Positions 9,135 through 18,811 of a stretch of 64,000 nucleotides of DNA are shown here, in pieces (within the stretch, counting starts at the first letter, position 1; every line of letters begins with the position of its first letter). The notes under the pieces were generated by a model. It did not search any database. It saw nothing but the letters and a program-made list of their open reading frames with translations, and was not told the origin of the DNA. The stretch lies in assembly GCA_003279855.1 (NCBI GenBank), contig QCGO01000002.1, positions 1-64,000 of the forward strand, written 5' to 3'. Position numbers and translations under genes: made by a program. The stretch comes from Prochlorococcus sp. AG-388-E21 (GTDB lineage: Bacteria; Cyanobacteriota; Cyanobacteriia; PCC-6307; Cyanobiaceae).

Positions 9135-10559
9135 ATGCCTAAATTTGAAAAATTAAATTTACCCACAGAAGGAGAGTTAATTACTTTTAATCAAGGTAAG
9201 CCTAATGTTCCTAATAATCCTATTGTCCCTTATATAAGAGGTGACGGTACTGGGGTAGATATTTGGCCAGCCACTCAACTTGTTCTTGATGAAGCAATAA
9301 AAAAAAGTTATGGAGATAAAAGGAAAATAAATTGGTTCAAAGTCTATGCCGGCGACGAAGCTTGTGAAATATACGGAACTTACAACTATTTACCGCAGGA
9401 TACTATTGAAGCCATAAGACACTTTGGAGTTGCAATTAAAGGCCCATTAACAACTCCTATAGGAGGGGGAATTAGATCTTTAAATGTTGCATTAAGACAA
9501 ATTTTTGACTTATATAGCTGTGTTAGACCTTGTAAATACTATTCAGGGACTCCTAGTCCTCATAAAAATCCACAAAATTTAGACGTAATTGTTTATAGAG
9601 AAAATACAGAAGATATTTATATGGGTATTGAATGGGAAGCCGAAGATAATACATGCATTGATTTAATTAATCACCTGAATAATGTCGTCATTCCAAATAG
9701 TAAAAATTTAAAAAATAGATCCATACCGGACGGTTCAGGTATTGGGATAAAACCCGTAAGTAAGTTAGGAAGTCAAAGGCATATAAGAAAAGCCATAGAA
9801 CATGCAAAAAGATTATCAGGGAATAAAAAGCATGTAACTCTAGTTCATAAAGGCAATATCATGAAATATACAGAAGGTGCCTTTAGAGATTGGGGATATG
9901 AATTAGCCGTAAATGAATTCAGAGCAGACTGCATTACGGAAAGAGAAAGCTGGATTTTAGACAATATTCACAAAAATCCAGAAATTACAATCGAAAATAA
10001 TGCCAGAAAGATAGAGCCAGGCTATGACAAGCTAACAAGTAATAAAAAAGCATTTATTTGTGAAGAAATTAAAGAAGTAATAGCCTCAATATCAAATTCT
10101 CATGGAAATAACAACTGGAGAGAACTCATTATGGTTGATGATCGAATAGCTGACAGTATTTTCCAACAAATTCAAACAAGGCCTCAAGAATATTCTATTC
10201 TTGCGACCTTGAACTTAAATGGAGATTATGTTTCTGATGCGGCTGCCGCAATTGTGGGAGGCTTAGGTATGGCTCCCGGAGCTAATATTGGAGATCATTC
10301 CGCAATTTTTGAAGCAACACATGGAACAGCTCCCAAACATGCAGGATTAAACAAAATTAATCCGGGTTCGGTAATTCTTAGTGGAGTAATGATGCTTGAA
10401 TATTTTGGTTGGAATGAAGCAGCCAAGCTAGTGACTTCTGGAATTAGTAAAGCTATTGAAGAAAAAAACGTCACCTATGATCTAGCACGCTTAATGGAAC
10501 CAAATGTAGCGCCACTATCCTGTAGTGGTTTTGCTGAAGCAATTATCTCAAATTTTTAA
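9135..10559 (+). CDS. icd: isocitrate dehydrogenase (NADP-type)
   Basis: Icd oxidises isocitrate to 2-oxoglutarate, the carbon skeleton for ammonium assimilation in cyanobacteria, which use it as the main 2-oxoglutarate source. The 474-residue length is typical of the cyanobacterial form, longer than the 416 of E. coli because of an insertion near residues 280-330. Motifs are YIRGDGTGVDIWPA, GGGIRSLNVALRQ (substrate serine), YRENTEDIYMGIEW, HKGNIMKYTEGAFRDWGYE and GDHSAIFEATHGTAPKHAG. Its TAA stop shares a TTAA palindrome with the convergent kinase gene. Confidence 0.97.
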   Translation: MPKFEKLNLPTEGELITFNQGKPNVPNNPIVPYIRGDGTGVDIWPATQLVLDEAIKKSYGDKRKINWFKVYAGDEACEIYGTYNYLPQDTIEAIRHFGVAIKGPLTTPIGGGIRSLNVALRQIFDLYSCVRPCKYYSGTPSPHKNPQNLDVIVYRENTEDIYMGIEWEAEDNTCIDLINHLNNVVIPNSKNLKNRSIPDGSGIGIKPVSKLGSQRHIRKAIEHAKRLSGNKKHVTLVHKGNIMKYTEGAFRDWGYELAVNEFRADCITERESWILDNIHKNPEITIENNARKIEPGYDKLTSNKKAFICEEIKEVIASISNSHGNNNWRELIMVDDRIADSIFQQIQTRPQEYSILATLNLNGDYVSDAAAAIVGGLGMAPGANIGDHSAIFEATHGTAPKHAGLNKINPGSVILSGVMMLEYFGWNEAAKLVTSGISKAIEEKNVTYDLARLMEPNVAPLSCSGFAEAIISNF

Positions 10560-11914
10560 TTGGAAGAATTGTTTTTATTTTCTAAAATTCTCCATACTTT
10601 TACCAATGAATCTTGGTTACCAATATTTCCAGGAAATGTGACGATTGGAAGATTATCATCACTTTCAAGTTTTAAAGTAACTAAGGAAACCCCAGTAATT
10701 ATTTGTCCTTGCAAATAAACATAATTTGCTTTAAATCCATTACTGAGAATTACATTTGATGTGATTCCCCCTTTAGATACTAAATACCCTATTTCATTTT
10801 TCAAACCTGAAACTAATTCAGAAATAAAATGAGCAAGAGAATTATAAAAATTCACTTGCTCATCGCTGTTACCTAGAGAAACTTCTTTTCTTGAGGTAAA
10901 TAAAACGGGAGTATTTTCTTGCTTTAATATTAATCTGATTTGCGCTAATAATTTGTTTTTAAACAAAACCAATTGATCCTTATTACTTTTTAATTTAGAA
11001 ATTCTGAGAAATTCAAAAACATCCAATTCTATTGGTATACAGTCACTTATTTCTAAGAATTCCTTTAGTTGCATTGTTGAAAGTTCAACATAAGATCCTA
11101 TTACTAAAAATCCTGGAAGAGATTTTTTTTCACGATTTTTTCTTCTAATAAGGGAGTTAAAAAATGGTTCTTTAGGATTATCTTTTATAGACGAAATTGA
11201 ACTTATAAAACTTGCAGCGGTCCTAAAGAGAAATTTCTTTTGTTTAATTAATTTTTTTATTGATAATGAAAACTTGTTAAGTTGTGAATAATTCTCAATA
11301 TCAACAATTACATGAGAATTTTCTTTTAAATTTCTGATCTTATTAAAAACAATATTTTTTTCTTTACTTTCAAGAACTTTTAATTCGGATATTTTTAAAT
11401 TTTGAATATCATTAAATTTAATTTGAGTTTTACATTTCTGAAATAATAATTGTTTGACATTACTTGTTTTATATCCAAAAATTTTATCTTTGGCAAAAAT
11501 CGTTTGACTTACAGGAACATTATCAACAAAATGGTCTCCATCAATTGTCATTCTTTTACCTTCAATAAATGCTGGAATATGGAAGGTAGCATCAAAAGGT
11601 CCTAGACAATCGTTAATAATTTTAGGCTCTAAAAAATTATGACCACGAAGAGTGGAATCACCTCTACTTACAAAAATAAATTCTTCTTTATATGATTCTT
11701 TTGAGATAACTTTTTTAAGGGCATTACAAATTTCTACTAATCTTAATTTTGCGTCATTTTCTGATAAAGACCTAGTATTAGCCAAAATGAAAAATAAATT
11801 AGATTTGCTTTGAAATCCTTTGATTAAAGTAGAATAATCCCATTTCAGAAGCAATAAACAATTATTTACTGTTTGAGAACCTGTTGGATCATCATCGATC
11901 ACTATAACTTTCAT
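10556..11914 (-). CDS. four-carbon acid sugar kinase-like protein (YgbK/OtnK, DUF1537 type)
   Basis: The 452-residue protein starts MKVIVIDDDPTGSQTVNNC, the N-terminal signature of the YgbK/OtnK family. It has FFILANTRSLSE, FVSRGDSTLRGH, DATFHIPAFIEGKRMTIDGDHF and, in the C-terminal nucleotide domain, LVSKGGITSNVIL and FPGNIGNQDSLVKVW. Characterised members phosphorylate four-carbon sugar acids such as erythronate or threonate. The usual partners (PdxA2-like dehydrogenase, OtnC aldolase) are not seen nearby. It shares a four-base 3' overlap with icd. The substrate is unknown. Confidence 0.85.
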   Translation of the reverse strand: MKVIVIDDDPTGSQTVNNCLLLLKWDYSTLIKGFQSKSNLFFILANTRSLSENDAKLRLVEICNALKKVISKESYKEEFIFVSRGDSTLRGHNFLEPKIINDCLGPFDATFHIPAFIEGKRMTIDGDHFVDNVPVSQTIFAKDKIFGYKTSNVKQLLFQKCKTQIKFNDIQNLKISELKVLESKEKNIVFNKIRNLKENSHVIVDIENYSQLNKFSLSIKKLIKQKKFLFRTAASFISSISSIKDNPKEPFFNSLIRRKNREKKSLPGFLVIGSYVELSTMQLKEFLEISDCIPIELDVFEFLRISKLKSNKDQLVLFKNKLLAQIRLILKQENTPVLFTSRKEVSLGNSDEQVNFYNSLAHFISELVSGLKNEIGYLVSKGGITSNVILSNGFKANYVYLQGQIITGVSLVTLKLESDDNLPIVTFPGNIGNQDSLVKVWRILENKNNSSN

Positions 11915-11926
11915 AATTATAAGTAG

Positions 11927-12781
11927 TTACTTCAAAGTATTTATTAGTATTGAGGCATCTAATATTTGGGAGGAATTTGGAGGAATCGAAATTTTCCTTA
12001 ATCCATTTACTAAAGAATTACGTGGACTAGTCCATGGCTCAAGACATACCATTTTCCTGGGAGGATCACTCCAAATCACACCCAAATCAAAAGGCGAAGG
12101 GTGCAATAAAGTAACTTGTCTTTTAAAAAAATTATCTCGAAAAGAAATTCTTCCTGAGGTATACATAAGTAAATCAATTCCATTATTTATATTTTTTAAC
12201 TGGTCAAAAGTATTTCTCAAGCAATTATTTTTTTGATCCTGACAATTTAGCGGGTTATCTATAAATTTTAAGTTTTTAAAATCTGAAATATTAAGATAAG
12301 GATGCAATCCAAAATTTATTGGCATCTCAATATTAGTTTTGTTCTCAATGTTAATAATAAATTTTAAGCAATTAATTTTTAGAGATACCTCAATTTTGAG
12401 CTCAAAATTAAATGGATAAAAAGTTTTTGTTTTTTCAGTATCCTGTAAAATTAAAAAAAGAGAATTTTTTTTCTTATTTAGGCAGTGTTGCCATTGCAAA
12501 TCCCTTGCAAAACCATGTTGCATAAATGGCATATAATTTTTTCCAAATAAAGAATTGGGGATATCAAGATTTCCACAAATCGGAAACAGGATTGGGATTC
12601 CTCCTCTGATACTTTTTGTTTTATCAATAAATCTTTTTTCATCAAAATATAATATTTCTCTCCCTTCAGAAACCCAGTTAGTTATAAGCCCACCCCTCTT
12701 AGGACAAAATTTAATATAATTTTTTTCGTTTAATTGAAAAATATAAATACCTTTTTTATTATCAACAGAATTAACTTTCAC
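11927..12781 (-). CDS. galactose mutarotase-like (aldose/hexose-phosphate 1-epimerase) protein
   Basis: The protein has the mutarotase fold marks: FCPKRGGLITNWVSEGREILYFD, GGIPILFPICGNL, MQHGFARDLQW with a catalytic-type histidine, INFGLHPYLNI and CLEPWTSPRNSLVNG. Such enzymes interconvert alpha and beta sugar anomers; the FPICGNL and EPWTSP blocks resemble the hexose-6-phosphate epimerase branch. I chose GTG at 12779-12781, ten bases after the upstream hydrolase stop. A longer frame to 12814 would overlap that gene by 23 bases and add MIGLILCREIF. It lies 12 bases upstream of the sugar-acid kinase-like gene. Confidence 0.85.
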   Translation of the reverse strand: MKVNSVDNKKGIYIFQLNEKNYIKFCPKRGGLITNWVSEGREILYFDEKRFIDKTKSIRGGIPILFPICGNLDIPNSLFGKNYMPFMQHGFARDLQWQHCLNKKKNSLFLILQDTEKTKTFYPFNFELKIEVSLKINCLKFIINIENKTNIEMPINFGLHPYLNISDFKNLKFIDNPLNCQDQKNNCLRNTFDQLKNINNGIDLLMYTSGRISFRDNFFKRQVTLLHPSPFDLGVIWSDPPRKMVCLEPWTSPRNSLVNGLRKISIPPNSSQILDASILINTLK

Positions 12782-12791
12782 AAAAATCTCT

Positions 12792-13697
12792 CTACAAAGA
12801 ATCAATCCAATCAAGTATATGTTGATTAACTAATTCGGGGACTTCATCATGAGGACAATGCCCAGCATCAAGAATCACTTCTTTAGTCATTTCAGGAGCA
12901 TACTTTTTATAAAGAAGTCTTTTGCTTGCTGTGTTCATCCAAGGATCTTTACCTCCCCATAGGAGTAAAAGTGGAGATTTCAACTTTTTGAACAATTTAT
13001 CAAATGGTTCTCCTTGGACACCTGAAGGGTTGAAAACACTTTTAAAAACGTTAAAGGCACCAGGATCAAGTGAAGGTTTTCTAATTGAATCAATAAGATA
13101 ATCATCAACATTAGTTTGGTTTTTATAAACATTGTTTAATGCTTTTTTTATATTGACTCTTCGTCTCATGCTTTCAAATATAGTTCTTTGAAGAAAAACA
13201 TTGCCTCGCAAAAATGTTTCAAAGAAAGTTTTTAAAGATCTTTGTAAAAGGCTGTTATTTGATACTTTTTCTTCACTAAACATTCCAGCAGCATTAAGTA
13301 AAACTACTCCAGCAGATAATTCTTTTAGTTCTGCACTTGCTGCTAGAGATGCATACCCACCTAAAGAATTACCAACAATAAATGTTGGTTTTTTAATTAC
13401 TTCTTTCACATATGTTGCAACTTGATCTTTCCAAAGATGACTTGAATACTGGACATCTGTTGGCTTTGGACTTTTTCCAAACCCCAAAAGATCTATCGCA
13501 TGAACTTCATATTTATCACTCAAAACAGGGATATTAAAACGCCAATGATCAGTGGAAGCACCAAAACCATGTATCAACAAAATTGCGCATGATTTTGAAC
13601 TTTCTTCTTTAGGTTTTGCAGTAATAGTGTGTATTGGATAATTCAAAAAATTCCATGCATAATTTACCTCATCACTTATAAACACAGGTTTTTTCAT
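12792..13697 (-). CDS. alpha/beta hydrolase, pheophytinase/chlorophyll dephytylase-like
   Basis: The 301-residue enzyme has LIHGFGASTDHWRFN (oxyanion region), HAIDLLGFGKSPKP, nucleophile elbow GNSLGG, acid-residue strand LLWGGKDPW and catalytic histidine AGHCPHDE. The HGFGAS-HWR-N, DLLGFG-S-P and GHCPHDE blocks are those I associate with plant pheophytinase and chlorophyll dephytylase, which remove phytol from chlorophyll derivatives. That substrate is inferred; a general esterase is possible. A paralogue lies at 41249-42163. It begins a same-strand run with the mutarotase-like and kinase-like genes. Confidence 0.88.
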   Translation of the reverse strand: MKKPVFISDEVNYAWNFLNYPIHTITAKPKEESSKSCAILLIHGFGASTDHWRFNIPVLSDKYEVHAIDLLGFGKSPKPTDVQYSSHLWKDQVATYVKEVIKKPTFIVGNSLGGYASLAASAELKELSAGVVLLNAAGMFSEEKVSNNSLLQRSLKTFFETFLRGNVFLQRTIFESMRRRVNIKKALNNVYKNQTNVDDYLIDSIRKPSLDPGAFNVFKSVFNPSGVQGEPFDKLFKKLKSPLLLLWGGKDPWMNTASKRLLYKKYAPEMTKEVILDAGHCPHDEVPELVNQHILDWIDSL

Positions 13698-13739
13698 TTA
13701 ATAAACAATTATATTTATCGATTCTAATAAAATTATTCG

Positions 13740-15107
13740 TTAAAGAAGACCTACTGGATCAGCCGCAACATCATCTGAAATTTTATTATCACCACCGGGG
13801 GGCTTATCTTTCAAAACAATTCTTAAAAGAACAGGAGCTAGGAATGTCGTTCCAATGACCATTAATAATATTGCCGCCTCAAGGGATGGAGTTAAAAGCT
13901 TAGCGCTTGTTCCTAATCCAAGAAAAATTAATCCCACTTCTCCTCTAGGCATCATTCCTAAACCTACAACTAATCTGTTTGTAGGCTTATCACTTGAGAA
14001 AACCCATCCAGCAGCAATTTTTCCAATAATTGCCACGACTAATAAAAATCCTGCTACTACAAGAGCAGACCTACTTGCTGGGTCAAGTGGATTAATAACT
14101 GATAAATCCATACCAGCACCTACCAATACGAAAAAGATGGTCGCGAATAATGAAACCAATGGCAAAACTGATTGCTGGATAGCATGGTTATTTTTGGAAC
14201 TACTAAGAATTAAACCGGCGGCAAAAGCTCCTAAAGCTGCTTCAAGACCTATCGCTGTAGCCACAAAACAACATAAAACAAGTATCACAAAAGAGGCTAC
14301 AACTACTGCTCCAGGTGCTTTCAATCTATCAAGAAGCCAATCAAATCCAGGAGCTGCTGTACGACTTAATGCAATAGCAGCAATTACAAATACGACAGCT
14401 GCTGCAACTAATTTAACTATTGGAGCTATTTCTAAGGAACCTCCAGCAGCAAGAGCTACAACCACAGCTAGTATGACAATCCCTAAAATATCGTCTAAAA
14501 CTGCTGCTCCAATAACAATTTGACCTTCCCTAGTTTTTAAATACCCTAATTCGCCAAAAACACTTGCTGTAATACCAATACTCGTAGCCGTCATTGATGC
14601 TCCTGCAAATACTGCTGGAATAAGATCTACCTGGAAAATAAACATTAATCCAAAAGTACCAAAAGCAAAAGGCAAAATTACGCCTGCCATAGCGACTGTA
14701 AAAGCTTGCGCACCAACTGCAACTAATTCTTCTAATTCACTTTCTAATCCTGTTAAGAAAAGAAGCGCATATAATCCAAGTGTCGCAACAGCTTGAAGAG
14801 AAGGAAAACTTTCAAAATAGACGTCAGGAACAACTTCTGGCGGTATTGATGCTAAAGAACTTATTACGTTTACCAATCCTTGATTTAATTCTGTATGAGC
14901 AGAGGGTGGTATTAATAAATGGAATCCAGATGCTCCAATAACAACCCCTGCTAAAAGCTCTCCAACAATAGTAGGTAAACTTAGTCTTACTAATACTTCC
15001 GCTAATGCTCTTGCAGCTAAAAATATCAATAGAAATCTAATTACTCCGATGAGCGTCTCAGCAACTTCTAAATCATGTGCACTTAATTCAGCAAGTAAAG
15101 GATACAT
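13740..15107 (-). CDS. Na+/H+ antiporter, CPA2 (NapA/KefB-like) family
   Basis: The 455-residue membrane protein has about 12-13 hydrophobic spans. Family marks include LPTIVGELLAGVVIG, LFLTGLESELEEL, the ion-site pair in AAVLDDILGIVIL (two adjacent Asp, typical of electrogenic members), AALGAFAAGLILSSS and GLGMMPRGEVGLIFLGLG. It exchanges Na+ (or K+) for H+ in the plasma or thylakoid membrane. It has no RCK/TrkA regulatory domain; the tail is short and acidic. It is divergent from glgP, with about 150 bases between starts. Confidence 0.93.
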   Translation of the reverse strand: MYPLLAELSAHDLEVAETLIGVIRFLLIFLAARALAEVLVRLSLPTIVGELLAGVVIGASGFHLLIPPSAHTELNQGLVNVISSLASIPPEVVPDVYFESFPSLQAVATLGLYALLFLTGLESELEELVAVGAQAFTVAMAGVILPFAFGTFGLMFIFQVDLIPAVFAGASMTATSIGITASVFGELGYLKTREGQIVIGAAVLDDILGIVILAVVVALAAGGSLEIAPIVKLVAAAVVFVIAAIALSRTAAPGFDWLLDRLKAPGAVVVASFVILVLCCFVATAIGLEAALGAFAAGLILSSSKNNHAIQQSVLPLVSLFATIFFVLVGAGMDLSVINPLDPASRSALVVAGFLLVVAIIGKIAAGWVFSSDKPTNRLVVGLGMMPRGEVGLIFLGLGTSAKLLTPSLEAAILLMVIGTTFLAPVLLRIVLKDKPPGGDNKISDDVAADPVGLL

Positions 15108-15260
15108 TTTAAATGCGAGAAAAATTAAACTAACTAATTGGAAGATAGTTTATGGAGGGCCCACTTTACCAAGTATGTAAAAAAAAGCAAAAATACTCAA
15201 CAAGTGTGGATCTGAAGGTACAACAAAGAATTTATATAAAAACTGGCTAATGTCGTATAT

Positions 15261-17807
15261 ATGTCAAATCTAATGAACTCCAACGAACCCTTTGATCTGC
15301 GCTTGCCTACTCCAGGCTGCTATCTAGATCCTGAGAAAGCTGGCATGGATTCTGATGCGCTCTTCAAAGGAATGACAGAGCACTTATTCTTTACTCTTGG
15401 TAAATTAGCGACTTCCGCTAGTCCTCATGACTTATATATGGCGCTGAGTTACGCGGTTAAGGATAGATTAATGACAAGATATTTAGCTAGTCAAGAAGTA
15501 ATAAGAAAAAAGCCCCAAAAAACAGTGGCTTACTTATCAGCAGAATTTTTAATCGGACCACAATTAAGTAATAATTTATTAAATCTTGGCATAACACAAG
15601 AAGCAGAAGATGCCTTAAAAAGGTTTGGAATAGAATCACTTTCAACAATTCTTGAAGTCGAAGAAGAGCCAGGCCTAGGTAATGGTGGTCTTGGAAGACT
15701 TGCAGCTTGTTATATGGAGTCTTTAGCTTCGTTACAAGTTCCTGCAGTTGGTTATGGTATTAGATATGAATTCGGAATATTTAACCAATTAATACGAGAT
15801 GGTTGGCAAGTTGAGGTTACGGATAAATGGCTTAAAGGTGGTTGGCCATGGGAATTGCCTCAACCTGATGAATCATGTTTTGTTGGTTTTGGGGGGAGAA
15901 CTGAGAGTTATAGAGACGATAAAGGTAAATATCGATCAAGATGGGTGCCCTCAGAACATGCAATTGGTGTTCCTCATGATGTTCCAGTATTAGGCTACAG
16001 AGTAAATACATGTGACAGATTAAGATTATGGAGAGCTGATGCAACAGAGAGTTTTGATTTTTATGCTTTCAATATTGGTGATTATTATGGGGCGGTAGAA
16101 GAAAAAGTTGCCTCTGAAACTCTATCTAAAGTTCTTTATCCAAATGATGGAACTGATGAAGGGAGAAGATTAAGGCTTAAACAACAACATTTCTTTGTCA
16201 GTTGTTCTCTCCAAGATATGTTGAGAAGTATTGAAAAAAGATCTATCCCCATAACAGAATTTGCCAAACATTGGACTGTTCAATTAAATGATACTCATCC
16301 AGCAATTGCAGTTGCTGAGTTAATGCGTCTATTAATTGATCAGTATCAAATAGGTTGGGACAAAGCATGGAATATAACTACTTCATCAGTGGCATATACA
16401 AACCATACATTACTTCCTGAAGCATTAGAGAAATGGGATTTAAGTCTATTCAGTGATTTACTTCCCCGTCATTTAGAAATTATTTATGAAATAAACTGGA
16501 GGTTTTTACAACAATTAAGGCTTCGTTACCCAGGTGATGACAAGATCTTACAAAAACTTTCTATTATTGATGAAGATGGTTCCAAGTCAGTGAGGATGGC
16601 TCATTTAGCTACTATTGGAGCTCATCATATTAATGGTGTTGCTGCACTTCACTCTGACCTAATAAAAAGACAACTTCTCCCAGAGTTTGCAGAGCTATGG
16701 CCTGAAAAATTTACTAATGTAACTAATGGAGTAACTCCTAGAAGATGGGTTGCATTAGCAAATCCATCTTTATCTAATTTGTTAGAAAAAGAAGTTGGTC
16801 CAGATTGGATTACGAATATGGAACTACTTAAAAATTTAGAAAAGAAAAAAGATGATACAAATTTCCTTCAGAAATTTGAGGAAACTAAATTACTTGGAAA
16901 ACGAAAGTTAGCAAGTTTTATTCATACAAAAACAGGAATTCTTGTTGATCCATCAAGTCTTTTTGACGTCCAAGTTAAAAGGATCCATCAATACAAAAGA
17001 CAACATTTAAACGCTTTGCAAATTATTGCTCAGTATTTAAGAATCAAAAATGGTACAAGTAATTTTAAAGCTCCGAGAACAGTTATTTTTGGAGGGAAGG
17101 CTGCTCCAGGTTACTTTATGGCTAAATTAATTATCAGATTTATTAATGGCATCGCTGATGTAGTTAATTCAGATCCTGATATGGAAGGTCTTTTAAGAGT
17201 AGTTTTCTTACCTGACTATAATGTCAAACTTGGGGAAATAGTTTATCCAGCAACAGACCTTTCTGAGCAAATTTCGACTGCTGGTAAAGAAGCATCAGGC
17301 ACAGGAAATATGAAATTTGCAATGAATGGAGCTTTAACTATAGGAACTCTTGACGGAGCAAATGTAGAGTTAAGAGATCTTGTTAAAAAAGAAAATTTCT
17401 TTCTTTTCGGAAAGACTGAAAGTGAAATAATGGATTTAAAAAATAATAGTTATTCTCCTAAGACTTTCATTGAGAAATGTCCTGAATTAAAAGAAGTAAT
17501 TCGTTTAATCGAAATTGGCCATTTTAGTAATGGAGATAAAGAATTATTCAAACCTTTATTAAATAGTTTGACTGGAAATGATCCATTTTTCGTAATGGCT
17601 GATTTCGAAGACTATTTAAACAAACAAGATGAAGTTAGCAACTTTTGGAATAATAAAAAAGCGTGGAATAAAATGGCTTTATTAAATACTGCAAGATCAG
17701 GATATTTTTCTTCTGATAGATCTATAAGAGAATATTGCGAATCGATTTGGAAAGTTTCACCTATGCCAGTTGAAATTACATGTGATATTGAAGAAGTAAC
17801 TACTTAA
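15261..17807 (+). CDS. glgP: glycogen phosphorylase
   Basis: GlgP releases glucose-1-phosphate from glycogen, the main stored carbon used at night. The 848-residue length is standard. Marks are AYLSAEFLIG, EPGLGNGGLGRLAACY, QLNDTHPAIAVAELMR, VTNGVTPRRW, KRIHQYKRQHLN and the PLP-lysine site EASGTGNMKFAMNGALTIGT followed by DGANVEL. The N-terminal extension (about 20 residues) is short. No other glg gene is adjacent, so it is probably expressed alone. Its last eight bases overlap the convergent decayed gene. Confidence 0.98.
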   Translation: MSNLMNSNEPFDLRLPTPGCYLDPEKAGMDSDALFKGMTEHLFFTLGKLATSASPHDLYMALSYAVKDRLMTRYLASQEVIRKKPQKTVAYLSAEFLIGPQLSNNLLNLGITQEAEDALKRFGIESLSTILEVEEEPGLGNGGLGRLAACYMESLASLQVPAVGYGIRYEFGIFNQLIRDGWQVEVTDKWLKGGWPWELPQPDESCFVGFGGRTESYRDDKGKYRSRWVPSEHAIGVPHDVPVLGYRVNTCDRLRLWRADATESFDFYAFNIGDYYGAVEEKVASETLSKVLYPNDGTDEGRRLRLKQQHFFVSCSLQDMLRSIEKRSIPITEFAKHWTVQLNDTHPAIAVAELMRLLIDQYQIGWDKAWNITTSSVAYTNHTLLPEALEKWDLSLFSDLLPRHLEIIYEINWRFLQQLRLRYPGDDKILQKLSIIDEDGSKSVRMAHLATIGAHHINGVAALHSDLIKRQLLPEFAELWPEKFTNVTNGVTPRRWVALANPSLSNLLEKEVGPDWITNMELLKNLEKKKDDTNFLQKFEETKLLGKRKLASFIHTKTGILVDPSSLFDVQVKRIHQYKRQHLNALQIIAQYLRIKNGTSNFKAPRTVIFGGKAAPGYFMAKLIIRFINGIADVVNSDPDMEGLLRVVFLPDYNVKLGEIVYPATDLSEQISTAGKEASGTGNMKFAMNGALTIGTLDGANVELRDLVKKENFFLFGKTESEIMDLKNNSYSPKTFIEKCPELKEVIRLIEIGHFSNGDKELFKPLLNSLTGNDPFFVMADFEDYLNKQDEVSNFWNNKKAWNKMALLNTARSGYFSSDRSIREYCESIWKVSPMPVEITCDIEEVTT

Positions 17808-18278
17808 AGTTATTCTTATCAGGTAAATCTGGTGTTTGATGAAATAATCTTTTCAATATTAATTTATCAAGATTTAGTGGATCAGGAGCTAACTTTTTAG
17901 AAATTTTATTAAATTCAACTTCCACATTTTTAGCAACTTTGAAATCCAAAATCTTCTCAATTAAAGCTTTATTAGAGTATGAATAAACATTTACATTTTT
18001 AAGTTCTTCTATTACATCTGTAATTTCTAAATCAGAATTATGTTTATTATTTTCAACAGATTTTTTTTAATATCTTTATCAGATAATTGATTATGTAGTT
18101 CTTCTTTAACTTTGCTGCAAAGAGTTCTAAAAGATTAGATAGAAGCCCAGTTTAATTCCTCTTGTTGTTTGAGAGTAGGAAATTCTCGAAAAAAACGATC
18201 ATTCTCTTTATAAAATTTCTAACAATCAGAGCATTGACATGGTTTATCTTTTCAAAAGAATAAAGAACACCAATTCAT
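17800..18278 (-). pseudogene. decayed Cys-motif gene with three in-frame stops and one frameshift
   Basis: From ATG at 18276-18278 one frame reads NWCSLFF*KDKPCQCSDC*KFYKENDRFFREFP and on through NWASI*SFRTLC to DKDIKK. A one-base slip at an eight-A run near 18061-18069 moves to the frame that continues SVENNKHNSDLE and ends PDLPDKNNFK at TAG 17800-17802. The 479-base length (2 mod 3) agrees with one shift. The stops are TGA, TAG and TAA, each explained by one G-to-A or C-to-T change from a Trp or Gln codon. The ancestor was a soluble protein of about 160 residues with a PCQCSDC motif near its start. Family unknown. Confidence 0.75.
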
Positions 18279-18287
18279 ACTATTGCA

Positions 18288-18620
18288 TTATTTAGGCACA
18301 ATTGTAGGACCATCAAATAATTCGTCATTTTCATCAAGAGAGTCTGGACTATCAGGCAAAGGAATTTCAATAGTAGTCACCAAATTAATAACATCTCTTA
18401 ATCTCATTGAGTCTGCAAACCATCCCATTGCTTGTTCAGCATCACCTCTCTTTTCGGCATCATTTGCTTGATCTTCATGAGCTTCTGCTAATAAAGTAAG
18501 CCAACAAAGGCATCTTGCTTGAACTATGGACAGATCTAGATCATTAGGTTGAGATTTAGAAATACGTTCATGCTCTTGCTGAATTAAGAGTTTTAAACGC
18601 ATATCGTGCAGCTTAGCCAT
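18288..18620 (-). CDS. hypothetical helical protein (110 aa)
   Basis: The protein starts MAKLHDMRLKLLIQQEHERISKSQ and is mostly amphipathic helix to about residue 85, with two cysteines in QARCLCWLTLLAEAHEDQAND. A proline-rich acidic tail (IPLPDSPDSLDENDELFDGP) follows. The helical pairing resembles a TPR-like hairpin, but no full repeat is present. No signal peptide or catalytic motif is visible. It stands between the decayed gene and tRNA-Arg, and its codon use is normal. I believe the family is restricted to picocyanobacteria; function unknown. Confidence 0.78.
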   Translation of the reverse strand: MAKLHDMRLKLLIQQEHERISKSQPNDLDLSIVQARCLCWLTLLAEAHEDQANDAEKRGDAEQAMGWFADSMRLRDVINLVTTIEIPLPDSPDSLDENDELFDGPTIVPK

Positions 18621-18699
18621 AAAAGCCTAATTACTAATTACACGCTAGCTAGAGAGTTGTAAATATGCACGCATACTACATATAGTTTATTAACTGAAA

Positions 18700-18773
<74 letters not shown>

Positions 18774-18811
18774 AAGAGATGTTTTTTGGGTTAATAAGCA
18801 TTATGCTAAGT

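Noticed and set aside
13855-14523. 222-codon open frame antisense to the Na+/H+ antiporter gene
   Set aside because: Its frame is open only because the antiporter codon bias avoids stops on that strand; sequence is Ala/Thr-rich and low in complexity, with no family match.
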